Positions 22,343-30,913 of a stretch of DNA of 64,000 bases are shown here, one piece after another (the first letter of the stretch is position 1; every line of letters starts with the position of its first letter). This DNA comes from Ideonella oryzae. GTDB lineage: Bacteria > Pseudomonadota > Gammaproteobacteria > Burkholderiales > Burkholderiaceae_C. Made by a program: the position numbers and the translations under genes. The stretch is taken from the NCBI RefSeq assembly GCF_024055665.1, contig NZ_JAMXMC010000017.1:1-64000 (forward strand), written 5' to 3'. Under the pieces are notes generated by a model that had not been told where the DNA came from, searched no databases, and worked only from the letters and a program-made list of their open reading frames with translations.

Positions 22343-24211
22343 ATGATCGCCACCGCCCCGTCCTCCGAGCACGCCACCCCGTCGCCCGCCGTCAGCCCCT
22401 GGCCGGCGGTCTGCCTGCCGGCGCTGGCGCGCGCAGCCACCGGCCAGATGCCCCTGGCCGAGCTGCTCGACACCGCCCAGCAGTGGCAGGACCGGGGCCT
22501 GGCCGCCGCCGCGGTGGCGCTGTATGCCCAGTGGCTGGCCCACACCGAATCGCCGCTGCGCCATGTGGCCGGCTTCAACCAGGGCACGCTGCTGGCGGCC
22601 CTGAACCGCGATGCCGAGGCCGAGGCCGCCTACCGCGAGGCCCTGGCCTTCTCGCCCCACTTCCCGCAGGCCCACCTGAACCTGGGCCACGCCCTGGAGC
22701 GCCGCGGCGACGCCGAAGGCGCCCTGGCCGAATGGCAGCAGGTGGTGGACCAGGTCAGCGACAGCACCCACGATCACCTGACCCTGCGCCTGCACGCCCT
22801 GAACAACATGGCCCGGCTGCAGGAACAGCGACGCCAGTTTCCCCAGGCCGAGGCGCTGATGGTGCGCAGCCTGCAGCTCAAACCGGCCCAGTTCGACGTG
22901 CTGCAGCACTACGTCCACATCCGCCAGAAGCAGTGCGAATGGCCGCTCTACCAAGCGGTGGGCGACGTGACCGCCAATCAGCTGCTGGTGGGCACCTCGC
23001 CGCTGGCCATGCTCAGCGTCAGCGACGACCCGGCCCTGCAACTGATGGCCGCGCAGCGCTTCGTGCACGAGCGGGTGGCCCAGCCGCCCGCCCAGCCCCT
23101 GTTCGCCAGCCGGCCGCCGCGCCAGGGCAAGATCCGCCTGGGCTACCTTTCGGGCGACCTGCACATGCACGCGGTGGGCCTGCTCACCGCCGAGCTCTTT
23201 GAGCTGCATGACCGCGAGCGCTTCGAGGTCCATGCCTTCAGCTGGAGCCGCGAGGACGGCAGCCCGCTGCGCGCCAGGCTGCGCCGGGCCATCGACCACT
23301 ACCACCCCATCACCGGCCTGAGCGATGCCCAGGCCGCCGCCCTGATCGCCGACCAGGGCATCGATCTGCTGGTGGACCTGCAGGGCCTGACCAACGGTGC
23401 CCGTCCGGACATCCTGGTGCAGCGCCCGACCCCGGTGCAGGTGAGCTACCTGGGCTTTCCCGGCACCTGCGGCCTGCCCGGGGTGGACTGGATCATCGCC
23501 GACGACTTCCTGCTGCCCCCGGCGCTGGAGCCCTTCTGCACCGAAAAGCCGCTGCGCATGCCGGTGTGCTACCAGGTCAGCGACCGCCAGCGCGAGGTGG
23601 GCGCCGTGCCCAGCCGCGCCCAGTACGGTCTGCCCGCGCAGGGCACAGTCTTCTGCACGTTCAACAACACGTTCAAGGTCACCGAGCCGGTGTTCGCCAG
23701 CTGGATGCGCATCCTGCAGGCGGTGCCCGGCAGCGTGCTGTGGCTGCTGGCCGACAACGACTGGGCCCGCGACAACATGCTGCGCCAGGCCCAGGCCCTG
23801 GGTGTCGCAAGCGATCGCCTGATCTTCGCCCCCCGCGTGGCCCCAGCCGACTACCTGGCCCGCTTCGCTCTGGCCGACCTGATGCTGGACACCTTCCCCT
23901 ACAACGCCGGCACCACCGCCAGCGACGCCCTGTGGATGGGCCTGCCCATCGTCACGCTGGCCGGTCGCAGCGTCATCTCGCGCATGGCCGGCAGCCTGCT
24001 GACCGCCATCGGCCTGCCCGAGCTGATCACCGAGACCCTGGCCGACTACGAGGCCCTGGCCATCCGCCTGGGCCGCCAGCCTGCCCGTGTCGCCTCGCTC
24101 AAGCGCTACCTGGCTGAGGAAGGCCGGCGCTCGCCGCTGTTCGACGTGCCGGCCCGCGTGCGCGACATTGAATCGGCCTTCGAACGCCTGGCCCTGCAGG
24201 CCCGCGGCTGA
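22343..24211 (+). CDS. TPR-containing O-GlcNAc-transferase-like glycosyltransferase (GT41)
   Basis: 622 residues. The first 200 or so include tetratricopeptide-like repeats (AEAAYREALAFSPHFPQAHL; LNLGHALERRGDAEGALAEW). The remainder matches the catalytic half of OGT/SPINDLY enzymes: LGYLSGDLHMHAVGLL with the conserved histidine, VQVSYLGFPGTCGLPGVDWI, FNNTFKVTEPVFASWMRIL, and the UDP-binding LDTFPYNAGTTASDALWMGL followed by RSVISRMAGSLLTAIGLPEL. GT41 enzymes move a sugar, usually GlcNAc, onto Ser/Thr of proteins in the cytoplasm. The gene stops 22 bases before the type I secretion ABC gene, so they are probably co-transcribed. Modification of the exported protein before secretion is an inference from this context. 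Confidence 0.88.
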   Translation: MIATAPSSEHATPSPAVSPWPAVCLPALARAATGQMPLAELLDTAQQWQDRGLAAAAVALYAQWLAHTESPLRHVAGFNQGTLLAALNRDAEAEAAYREALAFSPHFPQAHLNLGHALERRGDAEGALAEWQQVVDQVSDSTHDHLTLRLHALNNMARLQEQRRQFPQAEALMVRSLQLKPAQFDVLQHYVHIRQKQCEWPLYQAVGDVTANQLLVGTSPLAMLSVSDDPALQLMAAQRFVHERVAQPPAQPLFASRPPRQGKIRLGYLSGDLHMHAVGLLTAELFELHDRERFEVHAFSWSREDGSPLRARLRRAIDHYHPITGLSDAQAAALIADQGIDLLVDLQGLTNGARPDILVQRPTPVQVSYLGFPGTCGLPGVDWIIADDFLLPPALEPFCTEKPLRMPVCYQVSDRQREVGAVPSRAQYGLPAQGTVFCTFNNTFKVTEPVFASWMRILQAVPGSVLWLLADNDWARDNMLRQAQALGVASDRLIFAPRVAPADYLARFALADLMLDTFPYNAGTTASDALWMGLPIVTLAGRSVISRMAGSLLTAIGLPELITETLADYEALAIRLGRQPARVASLKRYLAEEGRRSPLFDVPARVRDIESAFERLALQARG

Positions 24212-24233
24212 GGACGGGCCCACCCGCTTGACC

Positions 24234-26516
24234 ATGAGCACCGCCACCGTCCCGGGTTCCGCCACCGCCGCCGCCCAGGCGCCGGTCGGGCCGGACGAGG
24301 ACGCCCTGCTGCAATCGCTGCTGTGGCTGACCCGCCACCACGGCCGGCCGCGCTCGGCCGCGTCCCTGCTGGCCGGCACGCCCATCTCCGGCGCGCTGCA
24401 GCCGGACCAGGCGATGCGGGTGATGCAGCTGGCGGGCTACCAAGCCCGCTGGATCCGCCGCCCGCTGGACGGCATCTCCGGCCTGCTGATGCCGGTGGTG
24501 GCCCTGCTGCGCGATGGCGACGCCTGCCTCATCACCCGCCGCATCGAGACCGAGGGGCAGGACATCCGCTACGAGCTGGTGCTGCCGGCCGCCCGCGGGG
24601 CCAGCTGCGTCGTCACCGAGGCCGAGCTGAGCGAGGAATACCTGGGCCATGCCCTGGTGGTGGCGCCGCAGCTGCCCGACGCCACGCCCGACGACCCCCT
24701 GCTGCACCCCGGCGGTCACTGGCTGTGGGGCACGCTGCGCCGCTTCATGCCCTACTACCGCTCGGCCCTGGCGGCCGCGCTGGTGAGCAACGTGATGATG
24801 CTGGTGACCGGCCTGGTCACCTCGGTGGTGTTCGACAAGGTCATCCCGCACCAGGCCTTCGTCACCCTGTGGACGCTGGCCAGCGGCGCCGGCCTGGCCC
24901 TTCTGATGGACCTGGCGGCCAAGCAGCTGCGGGCCCACCTGATCGACCACTCCGGCCGCAAGGCCGATCTGATCATCGGCAGCCTGCTCTTCCGTCAGGC
25001 CCTGGGCGTGCGCATGGAGCACCGCCCGCAGAGTGCCGGCGCCTTCGCCTACCACCTGGTGCAGATCGAGCAGGTGCGCGACTTCTTCGCCTCGGCCACC
25101 CTGGCCACGCTGTCGGACCTGCCCTTCATCGTGATGTTTGTGGCCATGGCCTTCATCATCGGTGGGCCGCTGGGCTGGGTTCTGACGCTGGCCATCCCGG
25201 TGATCCTGCTGTCGGTGCTGGCCATCCAGGGCCGGCTCAAGCGCAACATGCAGGCCAACATCGCCCACCAGACCGACCTGCAGGGCGTGCTGGTGGAAGC
25301 CGTGGAAGGACTGGAAGACCTCAAGGCCTGCGGGGCCCAGGGCCGCTTCCTGAAGCATTACGAGAACGCCACCGCCCAGGCTGCCAGCTCGGCCATGCGC
25401 GCCCGCGCGCTCTCGGCCTGGTCCAACAACCTCTCGGCCATGGCCCAGCAGGCCGTCACCGTGGTGATGCTGGTCTGGGGCGTGTACCTGATCCACGACG
25501 GCGCGATCACCGCCGGCTCGCTGATCGGCGCGGTGATGTTCGCCGGCCGGGCCGTGGCCCCGCTGGGCAGCGTGGTGGCCCTGGCCACCCGTTACCAGGG
25601 CGCCCGCGCCGCCATGCAGTCGCTGGACCGCATGATGAACCTGCCCTCCGAGCGCGACGCCCAGCGCCAGTACATGGTGCAGCCCCGCATCCAGGGCGGC
25701 CTGGTGCTGCGCCAGGCCAGCTTTGCCTACCCGCCCACCGGTTCGGACAAGCCGCCCACCGTGCTGCAGGGCGTGAACCTGCAGATCCGCCCGGGCGACA
25801 AGGTGGCCATCCTGGGCCGCATCGGCAGCGGCAAGTCCACCGTGCTACGCCTGCTGGCGGGGCTCTACCAGCCCACCGAAGGCCGGGTCGAGGCCGACGG
25901 CGTGGACCTGCGCCAGATCGACCCGGCGGACTTCCGCGCCGCGGTGGGCTTCGTCTCGCAGGAGCCGCGCCTGTTCGCCGGCACGCTGCGCGAAAACGTA
26001 CTGCTGGGCCGGGCCGACGCCGATGCCCAGCGCCTGCAGGCCGTGGCCCAGCTCACCGGGCTGGACCGCCTGGTGGCGGAGCACCCGCTGGGCTGGGACC
26101 TGCCGGTGGGCGAACGCGGCGGCCTGCTCTCGGGTGGCCAGCGGCAGCTGGTGGCCCTGGCCCGGGCCCTGGTCACCGCACCCCAGGTGCTGCTGATGGA
26201 CGAGCCCACCAGCTCCATGGACGCGCAGAGCGAGATCCAGTTCCTGCAGCGCCTGCAGGCCGCCGCCGGTCAGCGCACCCTGGTGATGGTGACCCACCGC
26301 CCGGCCGTGCTGGCCCTGGTGAACCGCCTGATCGTGGTGGATGGCGGCAAGGTCATCATGGACGGCCCCAAGGCCCAGGTGCTGGCGGCCCTGGGTGGCC
26401 AGCCACCGGGGGCGGCAGCACCGGGCGCCGCCGGCCCGGCCCCCACCCAGGCCCCGCCCCAGCCCGGTCAGGCGCCCGCCCAGGCCGGCCATGCGCCGGC
26501 CGCGGGGGTGCGCTGA
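24234..26516 (+). CDS. Type I secretion ABC exporter (LapB/HlyB type)
   Basis: 760 residues. The N-terminal 130 residues resemble a C39 peptidase-like domain but lack the catalytic cysteine, as in exporters of leaderless giant substrates (HlyB, LapB). A six-helix transmembrane domain follows (ALVSNVMMLVTGLVTSVVF; DLPFIVMFVAMAFIIGGPLG; GWVLTLAIPVILLSVLAIQ). The ATPase has Walker A ILGRIGSGKSTVLRLLAG, signature GLLSGGQRQLVALARAL and Walker B VLLMDEPTSSMDAQSEI. A C-terminal Pro/Ala/Gly tail is present. The start at 24234 follows the OGT-like gene; a longer frame from 24087 is out-of-frame overlap. The HlyD gene starts one base after the stop. Confidence 0.94.
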   Translation: MSTATVPGSATAAAQAPVGPDEDALLQSLLWLTRHHGRPRSAASLLAGTPISGALQPDQAMRVMQLAGYQARWIRRPLDGISGLLMPVVALLRDGDACLITRRIETEGQDIRYELVLPAARGASCVVTEAELSEEYLGHALVVAPQLPDATPDDPLLHPGGHWLWGTLRRFMPYYRSALAAALVSNVMMLVTGLVTSVVFDKVIPHQAFVTLWTLASGAGLALLMDLAAKQLRAHLIDHSGRKADLIIGSLLFRQALGVRMEHRPQSAGAFAYHLVQIEQVRDFFASATLATLSDLPFIVMFVAMAFIIGGPLGWVLTLAIPVILLSVLAIQGRLKRNMQANIAHQTDLQGVLVEAVEGLEDLKACGAQGRFLKHYENATAQAASSAMRARALSAWSNNLSAMAQQAVTVVMLVWGVYLIHDGAITAGSLIGAVMFAGRAVAPLGSVVALATRYQGARAAMQSLDRMMNLPSERDAQRQYMVQPRIQGGLVLRQASFAYPPTGSDKPPTVLQGVNLQIRPGDKVAILGRIGSGKSTVLRLLAGLYQPTEGRVEADGVDLRQIDPADFRAAVGFVSQEPRLFAGTLRENVLLGRADADAQRLQAVAQLTGLDRLVAEHPLGWDLPVGERGGLLSGGQRQLVALARALVTAPQVLLMDEPTSSMDAQSEIQFLQRLQAAAGQRTLVMVTHRPAVLALVNRLIVVDGGKVIMDGPKAQVLAALGGQPPGAAAPGAAGPAPTQAPPQPGQAPAQAGHAPAAGVR

Positions 26517-26517
26517 C

Positions 26518-27897
26518 ATGCTCGGAGCACTGCGCCGCCGCTGGGGCAGCGTCCCCTCGCGCCGCGAGCCGGCCTCGCCCGAAGGCCTGATCCACCCCGC
26601 CGACCTGCCCACCCGACCGGGTCCGGAGGGCAGGGCTGCTGCGGCTGCCCCCCGCACCACCCGCCCGACGCCACGCCAGGCCCTGAGTGACCGGCGGCTG
26701 CGCCCGGGCGATCTGGAACTGCTGGGCGCCGTGCAGGCCGCCCAGCGCACCGAATCCCACCCCCGGGTCACCGGCGCGATCTACCTGATGCTGGCCACCG
26801 TGGTGCTGGCCACCGCCTGGGCCTCGCTGACCCACATCGAGATGGTCACCCGCGCCGAAGCCCGGGTGGTGCCCGAAGGCCGCGAGCAGATCGTCGCCAG
26901 CCTGGAAGGCGGCATCCTGCGCGAGCTGCTGGTGCACGACGGCGACCAGGTGCGCCGCGGCCAGGTGCTCGCCCGCCTGGACCCGACCCGCTTCGAATCG
27001 CAGCAGAACGAGGGAGAGGCCAAGCGCCTGGCCCTGCTGGCCACCCAGGCCCGGCTCAAGGCCGAGGCCAGCGGACGCGCGCTGGTCTTCCCGGCCGAGC
27101 TGGCCGAGCACCCCGAGCTGCAGGCCACCGAACGCGAGGCCTACCAGGACCGTCGGCAGGTGCTGGACGAAGCCAGCGCCGCCAGCCGCCACAGCATCGC
27201 CCTGGTGCGGCGCGAACTGGACATGTCCGAGGCCCTGTCCCGCAAGGGGCTGATGTCCGACGTGGAGGTCATGCGCCTGCGCCGCCAGATCGGCGAAATG
27301 CGCCAGCAGGCCGACGAGCGCCGGGGCCGTTTCCGCCAGGAGGCCAGCACCCAGTTGCTGCAGGTGCAGTCCGAACTGGCCCAGCTGGCCCAGCAGCAGG
27401 TGGCCCGCGACGACGCGGTGCGCCGCACCGAGCTGGTCTCGCCGGTGGACGGCCTGGTCAAGAACATCCGCACCCGCACCCCCGGCGGCGTGGTGGCCGC
27501 CGGCGCGCCGGTGCTGGAGATCGTGCCGGTGGGCCAGCGCCTGCTGGTCGAGGCCCGCATCAAGCCCGGCGAGATCGGCTTCGTGCACGTGGGCCAGAAG
27601 GCAGAGATCAAGCTCGCCGCCTACGACTACAACCTCTACGGGGGCCTGGAAGGCACGGTGGAGAACATCAGCCCCGACGTGCTGGGTGACGCCGAGCGGG
27701 CCAACGGCGGCCCCGACGCGACCTGGTTCCGCGCCCTGGTGCGGGTGGAGCGCTCCACCCTGCGCGGACCGGACGGCACGCTGGCCGTGCAACCCGGCAT
27801 GACCGGCTCGGTGGAGATCAACACCGGCCAGCGCACCGTGCTCGAGTTCGTGCTGCGCCCCCTGCTCAAGGCCCGCGAAGCCTTCCGCGAGCGCTGA
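26518..27897 (+). CDS. Type I secretion membrane-fusion protein (HlyD/LapC type)
   Basis: 459 residues. It has a cytoplasmic N-terminal stretch of about 90 residues rich in Pro/Arg, then one membrane helix (AIYLMLATVVLATAWASLTH). A lipoyl/barrel-sandwich half follows (VVPEGREQIVASLEGGILRE), then a long alpha-helical hairpin (residues about 180-290) and the second lipoyl half (VSPVDGLVKNIRTRTPGGVV). The C-terminal beta domain ends the protein (GMTGSVEINTGQRTVLEFVL). This is the bridge between the ABC exporter and the outer-membrane channel. The longer frame upstream lies inside the ABC gene, so the ATG at 26518 was chosen. Confidence 0.94.
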   Translation: MLGALRRRWGSVPSRREPASPEGLIHPADLPTRPGPEGRAAAAAPRTTRPTPRQALSDRRLRPGDLELLGAVQAAQRTESHPRVTGAIYLMLATVVLATAWASLTHIEMVTRAEARVVPEGREQIVASLEGGILRELLVHDGDQVRRGQVLARLDPTRFESQQNEGEAKRLALLATQARLKAEASGRALVFPAELAEHPELQATEREAYQDRRQVLDEASAASRHSIALVRRELDMSEALSRKGLMSDVEVMRLRRQIGEMRQQADERRGRFRQEASTQLLQVQSELAQLAQQQVARDDAVRRTELVSPVDGLVKNIRTRTPGGVVAAGAPVLEIVPVGQRLLVEARIKPGEIGFVHVGQKAEIKLAAYDYNLYGGLEGTVENISPDVLGDAERANGGPDATWFRALVRVERSTLRGPDGTLAVQPGMTGSVEINTGQRTVLEFVLRPLLKAREAFRER

Positions 27898-27932
27898 CAC
27901 GCCGGAAACTGAACCGACACAGTCCACTTCAT

Positions 27933-27948
27933 CGGGGGACTGCCCCCG
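27933..27948 (+). other. Intercistronic hairpin between HlyD and TolC genes
   Basis: CGGGGG/CCCCCG inverted repeat with an ACTG loop in the 76-base gap between the adaptor and channel genes. No T-run follows, so it is not a standard terminator. It could be an mRNA-processing or stability element that tunes channel levels relative to the exporter. Weak evidence. Confidence 0.35.
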
Positions 27949-27973
27949 GCCGCGCGCCGGTCTACTGACGGGC

Positions 27974-29335
27974 ATGAACAAGCCGCCCATCAGCCCCCCG
28001 TCCGCCACGCACCTGGTCTGGCCCGCCGCCGTGCTCATCGGCCTGCTGGCCGGGCTGCTGCTGTTGGCGCCCGCGGCCCAGGCGGCCTGCGCCGAGGGGC
28101 TGCAACCCCTCTCCACGCCGCCTCAGGCCGCGCCCGACGTCTCCCCCCGGACCAGCCTGCTGACCCTGGTGCGCGCCGCCGAGCAGCGCAGCAAGCTGGT
28201 GGGCGCGGCCCGCCTGCTGACCGATGCGGCCCAGGCCGATGCCGAGGAAGCCCGGGCCGGGGGCCTGCCCCAGGCCGCGCTGAGCACCACGGCAGGCCCG
28301 GTGGGCAGCCAGGTCGAAGGGGACCCGCTGCGCACCCGCTCGCAGCTGCGCCCGGCCCTGACGGTCAGCGCGCCGCTGTACGACGCCGGCCGCGTGGATG
28401 CCCTGGGCCGCTGGCGCGACAGCCTGGCCGAAGCCGCCCACCAGGGCCAGCTCAGCACCCAGGAGCAGGTGGCCCTGCAGGCCGTCACCCTGGCCCTGGA
28501 CCGTGACCGCTACCGCCTGCACCAGCAGGTCTGGAACCAGTACGCGCAGAAGGTCTGCGGCCTGGTGGATGCGCTGGAGCAGATCGTCGCGGTGGACAAG
28601 GGCCGCCGCAGCGAGCTGGTGCAGGCCCGCAAGACGCTGCAGCAGGTGCTTCTCTCACGGGCCCAGTCCATGACCCAGCTGCGCCAGACCGAGGTCAAGC
28701 TGCGCCGCCTGGTGGGTGACACCCTGCCCGAGATCGGCCCGCTGTCGGCCCTGCTGCTGGACGTGCCCGGCCTGGACGACCTGGACCGGCTGGCCGCCAA
28801 CAGCCCCGCCATCGTGCAGATGGACGCCCAGGCCCAGGCCGCCAACCACCTGGCCGACGCCACCCTGGCCGGCCAGAAGACCCAGGCCAGCTGGCAGCTG
28901 GCGGTCAGTCGCAACCTGATGGGCGACCACACCGCCGCCTGGAGCGCCGGCGTGACGGTGAGCATCCCGCTGTTCAACCCTGGTTTCGCACCGGCCGCGC
29001 AATCGGCCCAGCTCAAGGCCGAGGCCGCCCGGCTGCAGCGCGAGGACACGCTGGAATCCCTGGTGTCGCGCCTGGCCGAGGTGCATGAGCAGGCCCGTGC
29101 CGCGATGACCCGCGCCCACGACGTGGTGGACACCCTGCAAAGCAGCGAACAGGTGCGCGAGGCGACCCTGCAGCAGTGGCAGCAGATGGGCCGCCGCTCG
29201 CTGTTCGACGTCGTCTCGGCCGAAGGCGACCACTACAGCCTGCGCATCGCCTATGTCGATGCGCTGCACGACGGCCAGCAGGCCGTGGCCCTGCTCTGGT
29301 CCCTGGCCGGCGGGGTGACACAGCCCTTGCGCTGA
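27974..29335 (+). CDS. TolC-family outer-membrane channel protein
   Basis: 453 residues. It has a signal peptide (AVLIGLLAGLLLLAPAAQA-ACAEG), then the two-repeat coiled-coil layout of outer-membrane efflux proteins. Repeat features include LYDAGRVDALGRWRDSLAEA (the strand-turn region typical of TolC/LapE) and its counterpart VTVSIPLFNPGFAPAAQSAQ. Each is followed by long helices. It completes the exporter (ABC, adaptor, channel) in one plus-strand run, 76 bases after the adaptor gene. Confidence 0.9.
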   Translation: MNKPPISPPSATHLVWPAAVLIGLLAGLLLLAPAAQAACAEGLQPLSTPPQAAPDVSPRTSLLTLVRAAEQRSKLVGAARLLTDAAQADAEEARAGGLPQAALSTTAGPVGSQVEGDPLRTRSQLRPALTVSAPLYDAGRVDALGRWRDSLAEAAHQGQLSTQEQVALQAVTLALDRDRYRLHQQVWNQYAQKVCGLVDALEQIVAVDKGRRSELVQARKTLQQVLLSRAQSMTQLRQTEVKLRRLVGDTLPEIGPLSALLLDVPGLDDLDRLAANSPAIVQMDAQAQAANHLADATLAGQKTQASWQLAVSRNLMGDHTAAWSAGVTVSIPLFNPGFAPAAQSAQLKAEAARLQREDTLESLVSRLAEVHEQARAAMTRAHDVVDTLQSSEQVREATLQQWQQMGRRSLFDVVSAEGDHYSLRIAYVDALHDGQQAVALLWSLAGGVTQPLR

Positions 29336-29362
29336 GCCGAGCCCCTCTCTGTCAACGGGGGA

Positions 29363-29935
29363 TCAGCGTGCCTTGGGCCGCCCGTAGGTGGCGGTGAAGC
29401 TGGCCTGGCCCAGGGTGTTGGCGTGGATCATGAAGCCCGCCAGCGCGGGGCTGGCATCCGCCGGGATCTCCAGCTTGTCGGTGCGCAGGGCATGCACCGT
29501 GAACACATAGCGGTGGGGCTTGTCCCCCGGGGGCGGGCACATGCCACCCCAGCCGGCCTGGCCGTAGTCGGTCCGGATCTGCCGGGCGCCTTCGGGCAGG
29601 TGCGCGCCGCCGACGGCGCCGGCATCCGGCGCCAGGGTATCGACGCCCGCGGGCAGATCGACCACCACCCAATGCCACCAGCCCGAGCCGGTGGGCGCGT
29701 CCGGGTCGTAGACGGTCAGGGCAAAGCTGCGCGTCCCGGCGGGGGCACCGTGCCAGCGCAAGGCCGGGGAGCGGTTCTCGCCGGCGCAGCCAAAGCCGTT
29801 GAACTCGAAGCGCGGGTCGATGCGGTGACCGGCCCGGATGTCCGGGCTCTCCAGCACGAAGCCGGCCGCATGGCTCCCGCTGCAGGCGCCCATCAGCGCC
29901 GCGATCATCACGGTGGATCTCAAGGTGGAAGGCAT
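29363..29935 (-). CDS. YbhB/YbcL-type Raf kinase inhibitor-like (PEBP) protein
   Basis: 190 residues with a signal peptide (TLRSTVMIAALMGACSGSHA). The mature part is a phosphatidylethanolamine-binding-protein fold: NRSPALRWHGAPAGTRSFAL, then VYDPDAPTGSGWWHWVVVDL, then YGQAGWGGMCPPPGDKPHRY and HRYVFTVHALRTDKLEIP. These are the conserved ligand-pocket motifs of the bacterial YbhB/YbcL family. Its physiological role in bacteria is unclear. The ATG at 29935 gives the proper signal peptide; the longer frame is an extension into the AraC gene. Confidence 0.9.
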   Translation of the reverse strand: MPSTLRSTVMIAALMGACSGSHAAGFVLESPDIRAGHRIDPRFEFNGFGCAGENRSPALRWHGAPAGTRSFALTVYDPDAPTGSGWWHWVVVDLPAGVDTLAPDAGAVGGAHLPEGARQIRTDYGQAGWGGMCPPPGDKPHRYVFTVHALRTDKLEIPADASPALAGFMIHANTLGQASFTATYGRPKAR

Positions 29936-30033
29936 GGGAGGTTCCCGTCTGTGGAAGAGACGCCCATGTTCGGCCGGATGGGGCCACGGCGCTGGCCCCA
30001 CCGCGTCAGATGCTGTGCGCAGACCGCCAGGCC

Positions 30034-30849
30034 TCAGGGCCGCAGGTGGGTGGGCGCGTAGCCGAAGCGCTGGCGGAAGGCCGCGCTGAAGCGGCTGTGG
30101 GACTGGTAGCCGCAGCGCACCGCGATCTCGGAGACCTGCAGCTCCGAGCCCTGCAGCAGGGCCATGGCGGTCAGCAGCCGGGCCTCGCGCACGCAACGGC
30201 TGGCGGTGGTGCTCTCCTCGGCCAGCCGGCGTTGCAGCGAGCTGGCGCTCAGGTGAAAGGCCTGGGCCAGCGTGTCCACCGTCCAGTCCACATGGGTGCG
30301 CTGGCCCACCAGGCGGTGCACCCGATCGGCCCAGCCCAGCGACTGCACCGGGGCGAACACCAGCCCGCGCTCGGCCAGCAGCAACAGCACCTCCAGGGCC
30401 CGGTGCTCGCGCATGGCCTCGGAGGCCTCGGGGTCGGACAGGGCCGCGCAGGCATGGTCGAAGGTGGCCGCGAAAGCCGGATCGGCGTCGGTGCCCGCAC
30501 CGCCCTGCACGGCCGGCACGCCGGCGTACTGGCCGAAGCGGGCATGGAAGCGCTCGATGGTCTGGGGCGCGAAAGCCATCACCCGGGCCTCGTAGTGGCC
30601 GCCCGGAGGTGGGTCGTTCAGCACATCCCACTGGGTGGCGCGCGGGATGCAGAACACCCGCCCCCGCTCGAAGGCCATGCCGCCCCCGGGCGACACCAGG
30701 CGCTTGCGTCCCCGCAGCACCCAGCCCACCAGGTCCTCCCGCACGGTCAGGGTGCGGATGCCATGGGGCACCTGGCTGCGCACCAGCTGCACGGCGGCAG
30801 GCTGGGGCGCCCAGGGCGTTCCGGGCGTGGACGAGGGGATGGCGGACAT
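30034..30849 (-). CDS. AraC-family transcriptional regulator
   Basis: 271 residues. The C-terminal 100 residues contain two helix-turn-helix motifs (VDTLAQAFHLSASSLQRRLA; VSEIAVRCGYQSHSRFSAAF) ending in RQRFGYAPTHLRP, the AraC signature. The N-terminal half has a cupin-like sensor part (VLRGRKRLVSPGGGMAFERG; RVFCIPRATQWDVLN). The target is unknown; candidates are the neighbouring YbhB-like gene downstream on the same strand or the glycosyltransferase pair upstream. The start at 30849 gives a standard length. Confidence 0.88.
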   Translation of the reverse strand: MSAIPSSTPGTPWAPQPAAVQLVRSQVPHGIRTLTVREDLVGWVLRGRKRLVSPGGGMAFERGRVFCIPRATQWDVLNDPPPGGHYEARVMAFAPQTIERFHARFGQYAGVPAVQGGAGTDADPAFAATFDHACAALSDPEASEAMREHRALEVLLLLAERGLVFAPVQSLGWADRVHRLVGQRTHVDWTVDTLAQAFHLSASSLQRRLAEESTTASRCVREARLLTAMALLQGSELQVSEIAVRCGYQSHSRFSAAFRQRFGYAPTHLRP

Positions 30850-30913
30850 GGTGGGGCAGCGGCGGTGGAACCGGCCGCCAGCATAGGGCACGCGCCAGGG
30901 CACGCGCCCGACC

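Noticed and set aside
22145-24385. Minus-strand 746-codon frame opposite the OGT-like gene
   Set aside because: Antisense shadow of a recognised gene; Gly/Gln/His-rich without motifs.
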